Source: Cyanomargarita calcarea GSE-NOS-MK-12-04C (GTDB taxonomy: Bacteria; Cyanobacteriota; Cyanobacteriia; Cyanobacteriales; Nostocaceae). From it: 64,000 nt of DNA. The DNA lies in assembly GCA_019359595.1 (NCBI GenBank), contig JAHHGZ010000010.1, positions 1 to 64,000 of the forward strand, in the 5' to 3' direction. Made by a program: the position numbers and the translations under genes. The notes under the pieces were generated by a model, which was not told the origin of the DNA, ran no database searches, and was given only the letters and a program-made list of their open reading frames with translations. Below are positions 7,157 through 15,909 of this stretch, in pieces (the stretch's first letter is position 1; every line of letters starts with the position of its first letter).

Positions 7157-9181
7157 CTATCTCTCCCAAATAATCGGTCGGTAAATTTCCACCTCACCTT
7201 TCAAGCAAGAAATATACTCCCGCACCTGTAACTCAATAGCACGACGGTATGCTACTTTTTGTCCGGTATGGGGATGGGTCAATTCCGATTGCAACTTTTC
7301 TTCCCAATGCTTGAGAAACTTCTTGAGTGCGTGCGGCTGAAAATACACCGCTGCTCGTTCGTCGGGTAATGTAAAATCATCAATCGTAAAAACTTGAGAA
7401 TTAACCAAATAAGTTACTAAAGAATCGACCAACTGCGATCGCCACTCTTCGACTAAATCTGAAACCAATGCTGGGTGATTATCACGGGGAACGTGTAAAT
7501 TGCCAAAATGGGTATGCAGTCCTACAGCTTGGATAAAAGAAAAAACATTTTGGCTTAATAAAGTGTATCCCAGACTCAGCATACTATTAATCGGGTCAGT
7601 GGGTGGGCGTTTTGTGCGCTTCTCAAATTTAAACTCACCAGAAAATAAACTTCCCAGTGCTTGAAAATAAACTGTCGCAGCTTTTCCTTCATACCCCCGT
7701 AACATATCCATATTTTCTGCAAAGGGTAATTTACTCATCAAAACGTCTAAATCATTAACGGCCGTTTTAATCAGCTTTCCATCAGTATCTTGAGATTTGC
7801 GACGACGATTTAATCGCATTAGCAATATCCGTGAATTATGTAACTTTGCTTTCACTATGGCTACAGCTTGTTTTTTGACAAACTCCGGATTTTGGCAACA
7901 CTCCACCTGCCGCATCAAATACTCAACTTTTGCATCACCTTCTACCTGCAACCTACCGAAATATCTGCCTTTTTGTGACAAGTACATAATTAGAATTCGT
8001 CTCCGTAAGGCTAGAGAAGCAGCACCATGAGATACATTACAAGAACCAAATAAAACAATACTACTGACACGACTTACCGGAACCTTAATCCGTAATTCCC
8101 CCTGATAAAAAACTTGAAATTGCTGATTTTTTACACTCAAATATGCACCTTGGTCAGTTATATATAAAGTAGTCATTGCTTCCTGCCAATAATGGGAATT
8201 TGACGCTCTCGGAAAATTAATCGGCTTGTCGATACTGCAAGCCTTCGGAGGACGAGAAACGGGTTTCGTTGGTTTGGGCTTAGTGCGAAAATAAGGCGTA
8301 CCTGAATCGTTGATTACCCATTCACCTTCTCGGATGGGTTTGGGTATTGGAGGTGCGTAAACTTCACCCCATGCGAAGCGATAACCCAGAAAAGTAAACT
8401 CGTCTGTGGGAATAAAAATCTGTGTCTTTTCTGGTTGTAGAGTTAAATAAACCTCCCCTAACCACCCGCTAACTTTGTCGAGAATACGGTTAGCTTCTTG
8501 CCAACTACTACAAGCAATAGCAAAATCATCTCCGTACCTTACTAAATTAATCCCGTGACTGAGACATTTTCTATCAAAATTAGTCAAGTATAAATTTGCC
8601 AATGCCCCAGAAAGTACACCACCTTGCAACACACCTTTACCTGGATAAACAGGTTTTCCAGCGATGACAATACCCGAACGCAGTTGTCCTTCAAGTAATC
8701 GCAATACAATTGGTTCAAGCTTCAATTCCTCCAACGCAGTTAACAACAACGGCCAACAGAGGTTGTCATAAAAATCGGCGATATCAGCTTTGATAATCCA
8801 TTTTGGCTGATACTGGTAGTAGGAATACAAATGCTGTACAGCTTGCTGGATGCCTCGTCCGGGACGATAGGCATAGCTGCAATCGAGAAAAGTATCTTCC
8901 AGGGGAAAATACAGTTCATCAAGTAGTAAACGCTGCACGATTTTGTCCTGCACCGTAGGAATGCCAATCAACCGTTTACCGCCATTTTTCTTAGCGATAT
9001 AAAACCCTTTAGCAGGGCTTGCAGTATAAGTTTCGTAGTGGATTTGGTAAGCAATATTGCGTAATTTATCGGCAGCCATTGACTCAAATAAGTCAACAGA
9101 AATACCATCTACACCCGCAGCTTTACTTCCCGCACGAATTTGTAACCATGCGGCTGTAATGAGTTCGAGGGAAAAATGCAT
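7157..9181 (-). CDS. reverse transcriptase-Cas1 fusion
   Basis: This 674-aa protein fuses a group II-intron-like reverse transcriptase (about residues 1-270) to a Cas1 integrase (about 335-674) through a Pro/Lys-rich linker. RT motifs appear in order: KKNGGKRLIGIPTVQDKIVQ, SYAYRPGRG, IIKADIADFYDN (catalytic Asp133), LQGGVLSGALANLYL, YGDD (216-219; many relatives have YADD), LQPEKTQIF and FLGYRF. The Cas1 triad is intact: Glu498 (GYEGKAATVYF), His563 (GLHTHFGNLH) and Asp575. Such fusions belong to type III systems and can acquire spacers from RNA. There is no Cas6 domain in front and no dedicated cas2 next to it. It is upstream of leader 2. Confidence 0.96.
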   Translation of the reverse strand: MHFSLELITAAWLQIRAGSKAAGVDGISVDLFESMAADKLRNIAYQIHYETYTASPAKGFYIAKKNGGKRLIGIPTVQDKIVQRLLLDELYFPLEDTFLDCSYAYRPGRGIQQAVQHLYSYYQYQPKWIIKADIADFYDNLCWPLLLTALEELKLEPIVLRLLEGQLRSGIVIAGKPVYPGKGVLQGGVLSGALANLYLTNFDRKCLSHGINLVRYGDDFAIACSSWQEANRILDKVSGWLGEVYLTLQPEKTQIFIPTDEFTFLGYRFAWGEVYAPPIPKPIREGEWVINDSGTPYFRTKPKPTKPVSRPPKACSIDKPINFPRASNSHYWQEAMTTLYITDQGAYLSVKNQQFQVFYQGELRIKVPVSRVSSIVLFGSCNVSHGAASLALRRRILIMYLSQKGRYFGRLQVEGDAKVEYLMRQVECCQNPEFVKKQAVAIVKAKLHNSRILLMRLNRRRKSQDTDGKLIKTAVNDLDVLMSKLPFAENMDMLRGYEGKAATVYFQALGSLFSGEFKFEKRTKRPPTDPINSMLSLGYTLLSQNVFSFIQAVGLHTHFGNLHVPRDNHPALVSDLVEEWRSQLVDSLVTYLVNSQVFTIDDFTLPDERAAVYFQPHALKKFLKHWEEKLQSELTHPHTGQKVAYRRAIELQVREYISCLKGEVEIYRPIIWER

Positions 9182-9376
9182 GGAAAGTTAAAGGGTAGAA
9201 GTTAAAAATCATTAATCTACAAAAAAGAAAACTCAAATGTGTAATTTGAGGTATTATATTGGGAAGCATCACCGCAAATTCCTCTGCACAATCGAGGAGG
9301 CTAATCAGCATTCAAAAAACAAAATATTCTTTGTATTTCTTTTTACTTTGCCTTTAAATTAATTTTTGCACCCCTA

Positions 9377-9431
9377 TATATGAGTTCATGTATGGGTTAT
9401 TGACTTAGTTATATGACTTCGTATATGACTT
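9377..9431. promoter_or_regulatory. iterated TATATGASTT motif between RT-cas1 and HTH-DUF4384
   Basis: Copies occur at 9377 (TATATGAGTT), 9389 (TGTATGGGTT), 9397 (TTATTGACTT), 9410 and 9422 (both TATATGACTT), mostly 12 bp apart. The cluster ends 30 bp before the HTH-DUF4384 start and about 200 bp upstream of RT-cas1. It matches the cluster upstream of cas1. Confidence 0.55.
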
Positions 9432-9461
9432 AAATAGAATTCTTTACCTTTTTACCTTTTT

Positions 9462-10205
9462 ATGGGACGTACTCTGGTTGCATCACCTGAAGGCGTTAAT
9501 CATGCAAGAAAAGCCTTAAAAGTTAGAAATTTAACCCAAACCGATTTGGGTATTGAGGTAGAATTAGCCTACTCAACTGTTAGTAATTTTTTTAACGAGA
9601 AACCCATATATCGCACGAATTTTCAGGAAATCTGCACCTTCCTGGATTTAGATTGGCAAAATATTGCTGCACCTGGTGAAGAAGAAACCCAGAAACTAAC
9701 ACTCCTCGAAGAACTTTGGCAAAAACTTCAAACCTTAGGTTCACCCACCGAACAAATGGGATTAGTCATAGCACAAGAGGAAACCCTCGGTTGGACAAAA
9801 AAAATACCAAGTCGTTACGAAAAATCAGTGCGAATGGGTAGCTATATTCGTTTTGAAGTCAATTTGGAAACACCAGGATATTTACTACTGCTACAAAAAG
9901 ATACATTAGGACAATTGTGGTGTTTTTGTCCCTCATGTTTTGCACCTCAGCCACAATTAGAAAAAGGTAAAACAAGTCTTCCGCAAGAAAGTTCACCCAT
10001 TACCTCATTTCACATTGAAGGTACACCAGGTAAAGAACAAATTCTGGCAGTAATTACTCAAGATATGCCTAAATTGGAATGGCTATCACAAGCAAATGAC
10101 GAACCTTTAGAGTTAACCGAAAGCTTTCTTGGGGAATTACTCAATTATATAAGTACTAGTCGAGATAATCAGATTATATATACCGAATATGAAATTGTTG
10201 AGTAA
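9462..10205 (+). CDS. HTH-DUF4384 protein, candidate CRISPR locus regulator
   Basis: The N-terminus (residues 1-70) is a helix-turn-helix of the Cro/C1 or cyanobacterial type, with ARKALKVRNLTQTDLGIEV and AYSTVSNFFNEKPI as candidate helices. The C-terminal part (about 120-230) matches the pattern of DUF4384: MGSYIRFEVNLETPGYLLLL, then LWCFCPSCFAP and PGKEQILAVIT. DUF4384 domains elsewhere are fused to kinases or proteases and are thought to be ligand or protein binding. The gene is divergent from RT-cas1 and has iterated motifs in front of it, so I infer that it regulates itself and the adaptation genes. A TPR-CHAT gene follows downstream. Confidence 0.75.
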   Translation: MGRTLVASPEGVNHARKALKVRNLTQTDLGIEVELAYSTVSNFFNEKPIYRTNFQEICTFLDLDWQNIAAPGEEETQKLTLLEELWQKLQTLGSPTEQMGLVIAQEETLGWTKKIPSRYEKSVRMGSYIRFEVNLETPGYLLLLQKDTLGQLWCFCPSCFAPQPQLEKGKTSLPQESSPITSFHIEGTPGKEQILAVITQDMPKLEWLSQANDEPLELTESFLGELLNYISTSRDNQIIYTEYEIVE

Positions 10206-10244
10206 AAAGGGAAAAAACTAAAAAGAGAAAACAAAAGGGCATTT

Positions 10245-10691
10245 AATTAGCCCACGCAGGTGGGCTTTGTACCCCTCCGGGGAAGCAAGCAACGTATAGC
10301 CCCACCCTTCTAGGGTGAAGGGCTAAGATAAACTGGTTTGTAGAACATCGACGACGATTGTTTCTAACCCACCCTTCTAGGGTGAAGGGCACTAAGATAA
10401 ACCCTCAAATAAATTTCAGGGCTAAAAATGTCTTAACTTAGTACCTCTCCCCGATCCCTGCGGTGTATACACAATATCACAATATCGCCCTCACCCTAGA
10501 AGGGTGGGGCGTTGTGCGTGCCAAGCCCACCTGCGTGGGCTAAAATCTTTCTAGCCCATGCTTGTAATCAGAACTATTACGATTATCACGGCGATTATCC
10601 CACCTGCGTGGGCTAAAATCTTTCTAGCCCATGCAGTTGGGCTTCCTTTGTTTAGCTCTACCTTTCTAGGGTGAGGGACTTAACTTTTCAC
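10245..10691. repeat. cluster of dispersed palindromes between HTH-DUF4384 and TPR-CHAT
   Basis: The palindrome AGCCCACGCAGGTGGGCT and its partner CCACCCTTCTAGGGTGAAGGG occur several times, in direct orientation at 10245-10392 and inverted at 10487-10545, with partial copies to 10680. The stretch holds no gene. A GTG inside the last copy (10671) could extend the next gene, but it is more likely repeat sequence. Confidence 0.75.
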
Positions 10692-13600
10692 ATGAAAAAT
10701 ATCTCAAACATCATCGAGAAACTAAATCAACTTAATAGCAGAGTTGTCAAACTAGTTGAAGAAGGAGATTTTGAGTCAGCATTATTAGTCACGCAACAAG
10801 CAGTAAAATTAGGTGAAGAAAGTAGGAGCGAACATCCAGCTATAGCCGATAGCTTGAATAACCTTGCAGAATTATATCGGATGCAAGGACGCTATTTGTT
10901 AGCAAAACCCTTGTATCTTAAAGCCTTCAATATGAGAAAATCCTTATTAGGAGAATCACATCCCGATATTGCTCAATCTTTAAATAACTTAGCCGCATTT
11001 TTAGTTACCCAAGGACATTATCAAGAAGCAGAAGAAAAATTATTTGCAGCCTTAGATATCTGGAAACAGCACTTGGGAGAAGAACACACAGAAATAGCAA
11101 CCAATCTCAATAATATTGCTGAAGTCTATCGTGAACAAGGACGTTATCGAGATGCTGAACAGATGCATCTAAAAGCATTATCAATGCGAAAGCATTTGCT
11201 TGGTAATGAGGATATCGAGATAGCCCAAAGCTTAGGTAACCTTGCAGCGCTTTATGAAACTCAAGCCCAATATTCAAAAGCCGAAGAATTACATCTAGAA
11301 GCATTAGCAATCACAAAAAAAGTGTTAGGTGATGACCATTGGTACATTGCTGTAAGCTTTAATAATTTAGCTGCATTATACGACTCCCAGGGACGATTTT
11401 CTCAAGCGGAAGAAAATTATTATAAAGCCTTAAATATCTGTCAACAATCATTTGGAGCAGAACATTCCTATATAGCAATTACATTAAATAATATTGCATC
11501 TAATTATAAAGAACAGGGACGCTATCAAGATGCAGAGAAGAAGCATTTAGAAGCTTTAGCAATGCGAAAAAATATATTTGGAGACGAACATCCCGAAGTT
11601 GCAATGAGTCTTTCCCATCTAGCAGAAATTTATCAGGAGCAAGGAAGTTATCAAAAAGCGGAAAAAACTTGTTTAGAAGCCTATCAAATGCGAAAACGTC
11701 TTTTGAGTGCAGAACATCCAGATATTGCCGTTAGCTTACAAAATTTAGCTGTATTATACTCATATCAAGGGCGATACCCAGAAGCAGAAGCAAAATATTT
11801 AGCAGCATTATCCCTCTTGGAAAATTTATTCGGAAAAGAACACCCTGATGTTGCCCAAAATTTTAATAATCTTGCTGGACTTTATCAAGAACAGGGACGT
11901 TTTTCTCAAGCAGAACAAAAATATTTAGAATCCTTAGAGATTAGAAAGAAACTACTCGGACAAGAACACCCTGATATTGCCGATAGTTTGGGCAGAATCG
12001 CAGAACTTTATCGTCAGCAAGGACGCTACAATCAAGCCGAAGAAATTCATCTAGAAGTATATCGAATGCGCAAACGCTTACTAGGAGAAATGCATCCCGA
12101 CGTTGCCGCTAGTCTCAACAATTTAGCAGTATTATATGATGCAAAATCACAATATTCTCAAGCTGAATTATCAGCTTCAGAAGCATTATTAATTACCAAA
12201 AACCTATTTGGCAACAATCACCCACAAGTTGCCAGCAATATGAATAATTTAGCTGCCATCTATGGAAGTCAGGGACGTTACTTAGAGGCAGAAGAAATTC
12301 ATTTAGAAGCTTTAAAAATCAGAAAATCTTTATTAGGAGAAACCCATCCTGATATTAGCAATACTTTAAATAATTTAGCGAATATATACTTTGCTCTTGG
12401 ACGCTATCCTGAAGCGGAGCAAAAGTATAGAGAAGCTTTATCTCTGCGTCAGAATTTATTGGGAGAATCACACCCAGATGTGGTATTAAGTTTAAATAAT
12501 CTAGCAACTGTATTAACTGCTACCAATCGTCCTGCTGAAGCTTTATCATGTCGCATTCAGGCAAGCAACATTAACGATAAAATAATTAGTAATATATTTT
12601 CCTTTAGTTCAGAAAATGACCGTCTGGCCTTTGTCGAAAAAATCAGAAATAACTTTGACCTATTCCTTTCTTTAGTTTGTAACCATCTTCCTAGTTCTCA
12701 AGATGCCAAACAAGCAGCATTAGATTTTGTCCTCAAACGTAAAGCTGTAACTGCATCAGCACTCACGGCTCAAAACCAGGCACTTGCTAACGGACGTTAT
12801 CCTCATCTGACAGAAAAATTTCGCCAACTCAATAACTTAAGCAACCAAATTATTCATCTAACTTTTGCAATTCCCCAAACAGATAATTCTGCTCCATACC
12901 AAGAAAACCTAAAACAACTGCGATCGCAATATAACAGCCTGCAAAAACAGCTAGCTGCACAAGTCCCAGAAATTCAATTATCCCAGCAAACCTGCGACTC
13001 TTATACCGTCGCATCCGCTTTACCCAATAACTCAGTCTTAATTGAATTTGTCCGATTTGATACCTTTGATTTCCAAGCGATTCAGGCAAACAGCGAACCT
13101 CAATGGCTTCCCGCTCGTTACGTAGCATTTATATTACCTGCAAATCAACCCGATGCGGTACAAATGGTAGATTTGGGGGAAGCCTCAACCATCGATGAAT
13201 TAATTTTGCAGTTTTGCACCATTGCCTCGGATAATACGAAAAATACCCTAGGATGGGGTAAAAAGGCTAAGATTCAATCCCATAACCCCGCTACCGGAAT
13301 TCAACTTTATAAAACACTCTGGCAACCTATTCAAAAAATAGTACAAAATTACCAACATATAATTATTGCCCCCGATAGCAACTTGAATTTGCTGCCATTT
13401 CAAACATTACCTTGCAATGATGCAGGTACACGCTTGTTGATTGATGAATGCACTATCAGCTATTTAAGCGTGGGACGGGATATTCTGCGAAGTCATTGCA
13501 GCACCTCTGGAATCGAAAAGCGAGCCGCAAGTCCAGCATTAATACTTGCCGACCCAGATTTTGATTTATCTGATGTTACTAAAAATACACGCAGACCTAA

Positions 13601-14447
13601 CCCCCCTACCCCCCTTCCCTGCGAGGGAAGGGGGAAATCAAAGTCTCTCTCTAATAATCAACTTGATGAATTTGTACTCAGCTTAGATGAAACCAGCCTA
13701 TCTCGGGCACCTGGTACAAAATTGTTAGGAGAAAGCATCGCCAAAAAGCTACCGGGAGCAAGGCTATACACTGATATACAAGCACTAGAAACTCGTTTAA
13801 CAGCCAACGATTGTCCCATTGTAATGCTTATTGCCACACACGGCTTATTTATTCCCGATTCGCAACACCAACCACCCGATAAAACAAGATTTGCAAAAGC
13901 AACCAACCCAATGCTACGTTCTGGACTTGCTTTAGCCGGGGCCAACATCTGGCTATCTGGTGGAACTCTCCCAAAACAAGCAGGTAAAGGCTTCATTCTT
14001 GCACAGGATATTGCAGGTTTAGACCTGTGGGCAAACGAACTGACTGTATTATCTGCCTGCGATACTGCTAGAGGAGACATAAAAATTGGCGAGGGTGTAT
14101 TTGGCTTACGACGTGCATTTGCGATCGCAGGTTCAAAGAGGCTGGTAATGAGCCTGTGGAAAGTCCCAGATAAAGCAACGGCCCTGCTAATGGAGCCTTT
14201 CTTTGATTACTTGCATGACGGGATGGGATGTGCAGAAGCATTACGAAAGGCCCAAAATTATATCCGTAAAATTACTGTGAAACAATTGCGGCAGTCTACT
14301 CTGGGTTTGGAAGTCCTCAAAGAAAGGTTACGACTAAATGAACTGTCACAACAGAGCAAAATTGATTGTCACGAAGAAGATGAACCACTTGAGCATCCTT
14401 TTTACTGGGGAGCATGGATTTGTCAGGGGGGAGATACACATAGGTGA
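10692..14447 (+). CDS. TPR-CHAT putative caspase-like protease, 1251 aa
   Basis: I chose the ATG at 10692; an in-frame GTG 21 bp upstream lies in a repeat. About 14 kinesin-light-chain-type TPRs of 42 aa (pattern SLNNLAELYRxQGRY..AE..HPD) fill residues 30-620. A C-terminal CHAT domain has the His/Cys dyad: His1050 in MLIATHGLF and Cys1123 in TVLSACDTARGD, with FWGAW-like FYWGAW near the end. CHAT proteins are caspase-family proteases; TPR-CHAT proteins are common in cyanobacteria, and one family (Csx29) is the protease of type III-E CRISPR. No gRAMP is present, so a CRISPR role here is only suggested by position. An in-frame repeat insertion is at 13610. Confidence 0.85.
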   Translation: MKNISNIIEKLNQLNSRVVKLVEEGDFESALLVTQQAVKLGEESRSEHPAIADSLNNLAELYRMQGRYLLAKPLYLKAFNMRKSLLGESHPDIAQSLNNLAAFLVTQGHYQEAEEKLFAALDIWKQHLGEEHTEIATNLNNIAEVYREQGRYRDAEQMHLKALSMRKHLLGNEDIEIAQSLGNLAALYETQAQYSKAEELHLEALAITKKVLGDDHWYIAVSFNNLAALYDSQGRFSQAEENYYKALNICQQSFGAEHSYIAITLNNIASNYKEQGRYQDAEKKHLEALAMRKNIFGDEHPEVAMSLSHLAEIYQEQGSYQKAEKTCLEAYQMRKRLLSAEHPDIAVSLQNLAVLYSYQGRYPEAEAKYLAALSLLENLFGKEHPDVAQNFNNLAGLYQEQGRFSQAEQKYLESLEIRKKLLGQEHPDIADSLGRIAELYRQQGRYNQAEEIHLEVYRMRKRLLGEMHPDVAASLNNLAVLYDAKSQYSQAELSASEALLITKNLFGNNHPQVASNMNNLAAIYGSQGRYLEAEEIHLEALKIRKSLLGETHPDISNTLNNLANIYFALGRYPEAEQKYREALSLRQNLLGESHPDVVLSLNNLATVLTATNRPAEALSCRIQASNINDKIISNIFSFSSENDRLAFVEKIRNNFDLFLSLVCNHLPSSQDAKQAALDFVLKRKAVTASALTAQNQALANGRYPHLTEKFRQLNNLSNQIIHLTFAIPQTDNSAPYQENLKQLRSQYNSLQKQLAAQVPEIQLSQQTCDSYTVASALPNNSVLIEFVRFDTFDFQAIQANSEPQWLPARYVAFILPANQPDAVQMVDLGEASTIDELILQFCTIASDNTKNTLGWGKKAKIQSHNPATGIQLYKTLWQPIQKIVQNYQHIIIAPDSNLNLLPFQTLPCNDAGTRLLIDECTISYLSVGRDILRSHCSTSGIEKRAASPALILADPDFDLSDVTKNTRRPNPPTPLPCEGRGKSKSLSNNQLDEFVLSLDETSLSRAPGTKLLGESIAKKLPGARLYTDIQALETRLTANDCPIVMLIATHGLFIPDSQHQPPDKTRFAKATNPMLRSGLALAGANIWLSGGTLPKQAGKGFILAQDIAGLDLWANELTVLSACDTARGDIKIGEGVFGLRRAFAIAGSKRLVMSLWKVPDKATALLMEPFFDYLHDGMGCAEALRKAQNYIRKITVKQLRQSTLGLEVLKERLRLNELSQQSKIDCHEEDEPLEHPFYWGAWICQGGDTHR
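13610..13634. repeat. 25-bp palindrome inserted in frame within the CHAT region
   Basis: A perfect 11-bp stem (CCCCCTTCCCT / AGGGAAGGGGG) with loop GCG, preceded by C-rich sequence, is a dispersed cyanobacterial repeat type. Here it is translated as PNPPTPLPCEGRGK within a region between the CHAT core strands, so it probably adds a surface loop without breaking the frame. Confidence 0.8.
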
Positions 14448-14768
14448 CATAACGTAGTAACTACCGATATTGCGGTTAATTGACCGGACATCATATTATA
14501 TTTTGCTCATGCGATCGCCACTTGCTACAAACGGGGGAACCCGTAAGCTGATATCTTGCATCTCTCAAATCAAATGTCAAAATCATCACTGCTATTACCC
14601 AGGTAGATCGATTCATATCCCTATCCGCCAGGGACTAGAAGTCCCTGTCTAATAGCATAAGTCCATTAAAATGGACTGAGAACAAAGATGGTTTTTATCG
14701 TAACTTACAAAATTATAAGTTTTGGGTTTATACGCAAGCTGTAAGATATAAGCGCCCACTCCTAACTC
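14448..14768. repeat. intergenic palindromes and heptamer tract
   Basis: No gene is supported. Two palindromes (CAGGGACTAGAAGTCCCTG near 14630 and AGTCCATTAAAATGGACT near 14660) recur in inverted order at 51937-51985. A CTCCTAA heptamer tract at 14758-14784 runs into the next gene's 3' end. Confidence 0.6.
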
Positions 14769-15236
14769 CTAACTCCTAACTCCTTCCTCCTTCTCCCCCC
14801 GTTCTCGGGTTAAACTATCGATCGCATCACCCAATGCCGTTGTCAGACTTTTACGGCTTTGAGCGTGGCTTTCCTGCTCAGTTTTCAATGCTTGCTGCAG
14901 GCGATCGCGTTCTTTGGTGACTGCAATTAATTTTGCTTGCAATTCCTCCACAGAGCCTATACTATCTATTTCTTCCCGGATGCTAGTCACAGAAGAAGCA
15001 TCATTGAGAGATCCGTCTTCGATACCCCGCAGTTGCTGAATTTCTCCCTTGAGTGAAGCGATCGCTAATTGTGAAAGTTGAGTATCTCGGCGACGTTGCT
15101 CTGCTTCTGTATTGTAGAGTTTGCGCCATTTTTCAGAACTTTCCCAAGCTTCATCGCGAGCATTCTGAAATTCTATCATCTGCAGTTTGAGGGTTTGAAT
15201 TTCTGTCAACCACTGTTGCGTTAAGTCTTGCGTCAT
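14769..15236 (-). CDS. coiled-coil protein, 155 aa
   Basis: The sequence is rich in Gln, Glu, Leu and Lys with heptad-like spacing at residues 5-70 and 95-150, which predicts two coiled-coil segments with a polar middle (NDASSVTSIREEID). No enzymatic motif or signal peptide is visible. It looks like a conserved cyanobacterial protein of unknown function. The C-terminus overlaps the heptamer repeat tract, so the last few residues may be repeat-derived. Confidence 0.65.
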   Translation of the reverse strand: MTQDLTQQWLTEIQTLKLQMIEFQNARDEAWESSEKWRKLYNTEAEQRRRDTQLSQLAIASLKGEIQQLRGIEDGSLNDASSVTSIREEIDSIGSVEELQAKLIAVTKERDRLQQALKTEQESHAQSRKSLTTALGDAIDSLTRERGEKEEGVRS

Positions 15237-15375
15237 AATTTTTTATACCAAGTATAGCGATCGCAAAAATATGATTTGTAAAGTTAGTGACATGTATCTC
15301 AGAGAACTCTTGAAAAATACTAGCAGGGGAGTAAAATATTTAGCGATTCAATTTAGATAAATAATGCGATCGCCA

Positions 15376-15885
15376 ATGTCTCAACCACCTCTTCGCTTAT
15401 CTACGACTCAACATGAAACCAAGGCGGATAGCTTCAAACGCCTGCGTAGACTCAGCCGCCTCCTAGATGGTATGATTACCATCCCCGGAACAACCCTTGG
15501 AATTGGTTTAGATCCGATTTTAGGATTACTACCAGTTGCAGGTGATTTCTTAGGAGTCATGCTTTCTGCTTATATTGTCCTAGAAGCAGCACGCATGGGT
15601 GTATCTCAAGCTATTTTGGGCAGAATGGTCTTGAATATTATCGTAGATGGTTTGGTAGGTGCAGTTCCAGTGTTGGGAGACTTTTTTGATTTTGCCTGGA
15701 CAGCGAACATTCATAATGTCAAACTTTTGGAAGACCATTTACAACAACCAGCCACCCAAAGAAAGAGCGCAAGTAAATGGTTTATAGTTGGGATTTTAAT
15801 CGGATTATTTATTATTGCCGTTGGATTGGTAGCCATTACCGTAGCGCTGATGAAATGGTTAGTGGGAGGATTGTTTGGTGGTTAA
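15376..15885 (+). CDS. DUF4112 family membrane protein
   Basis: Residues 30-110 match the DUF4112 pattern (LDGMITIPGT..IGLDPILGLLPVAGDFLG, then NIIVDGLVGAVPVLGDFFDFAW): two glycine-rich hydrophobic hairpins that probably sit in the membrane. A clear transmembrane helix (WFIVGILIGLFIIAVGLVAI) follows near the C-terminus. The start could also be an ATG at 15364 that overlaps a HIP1 octamer. The function of the family is unknown. The hydrolase gene begins 24 bp downstream, so the two may be one transcript. Confidence 0.8.
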   Translation: MSQPPLRLSTTQHETKADSFKRLRRLSRLLDGMITIPGTTLGIGLDPILGLLPVAGDFLGVMLSAYIVLEAARMGVSQAILGRMVLNIIVDGLVGAVPVLGDFFDFAWTANIHNVKLLEDHLQQPATQRKSASKWFIVGILIGLFIIAVGLVAITVALMKWLVGGLFGG

Positions 15886-15909
15886 TGTTTTACTCGTGAA
15901 ATTAATTTA

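Noticed and set aside
10692-14447. Calling the TPR-CHAT gene a type III-E (Craspase) component
   Set aside because: No gRAMP/Cas7-11 is present and TPR-CHAT proteins are common in cyanobacteria; kept only as a possibility.
14470-14652. 60-codon plus-strand frame
   Set aside because: It runs through dispersed palindromes and a HIP1 site and has no family resemblance.
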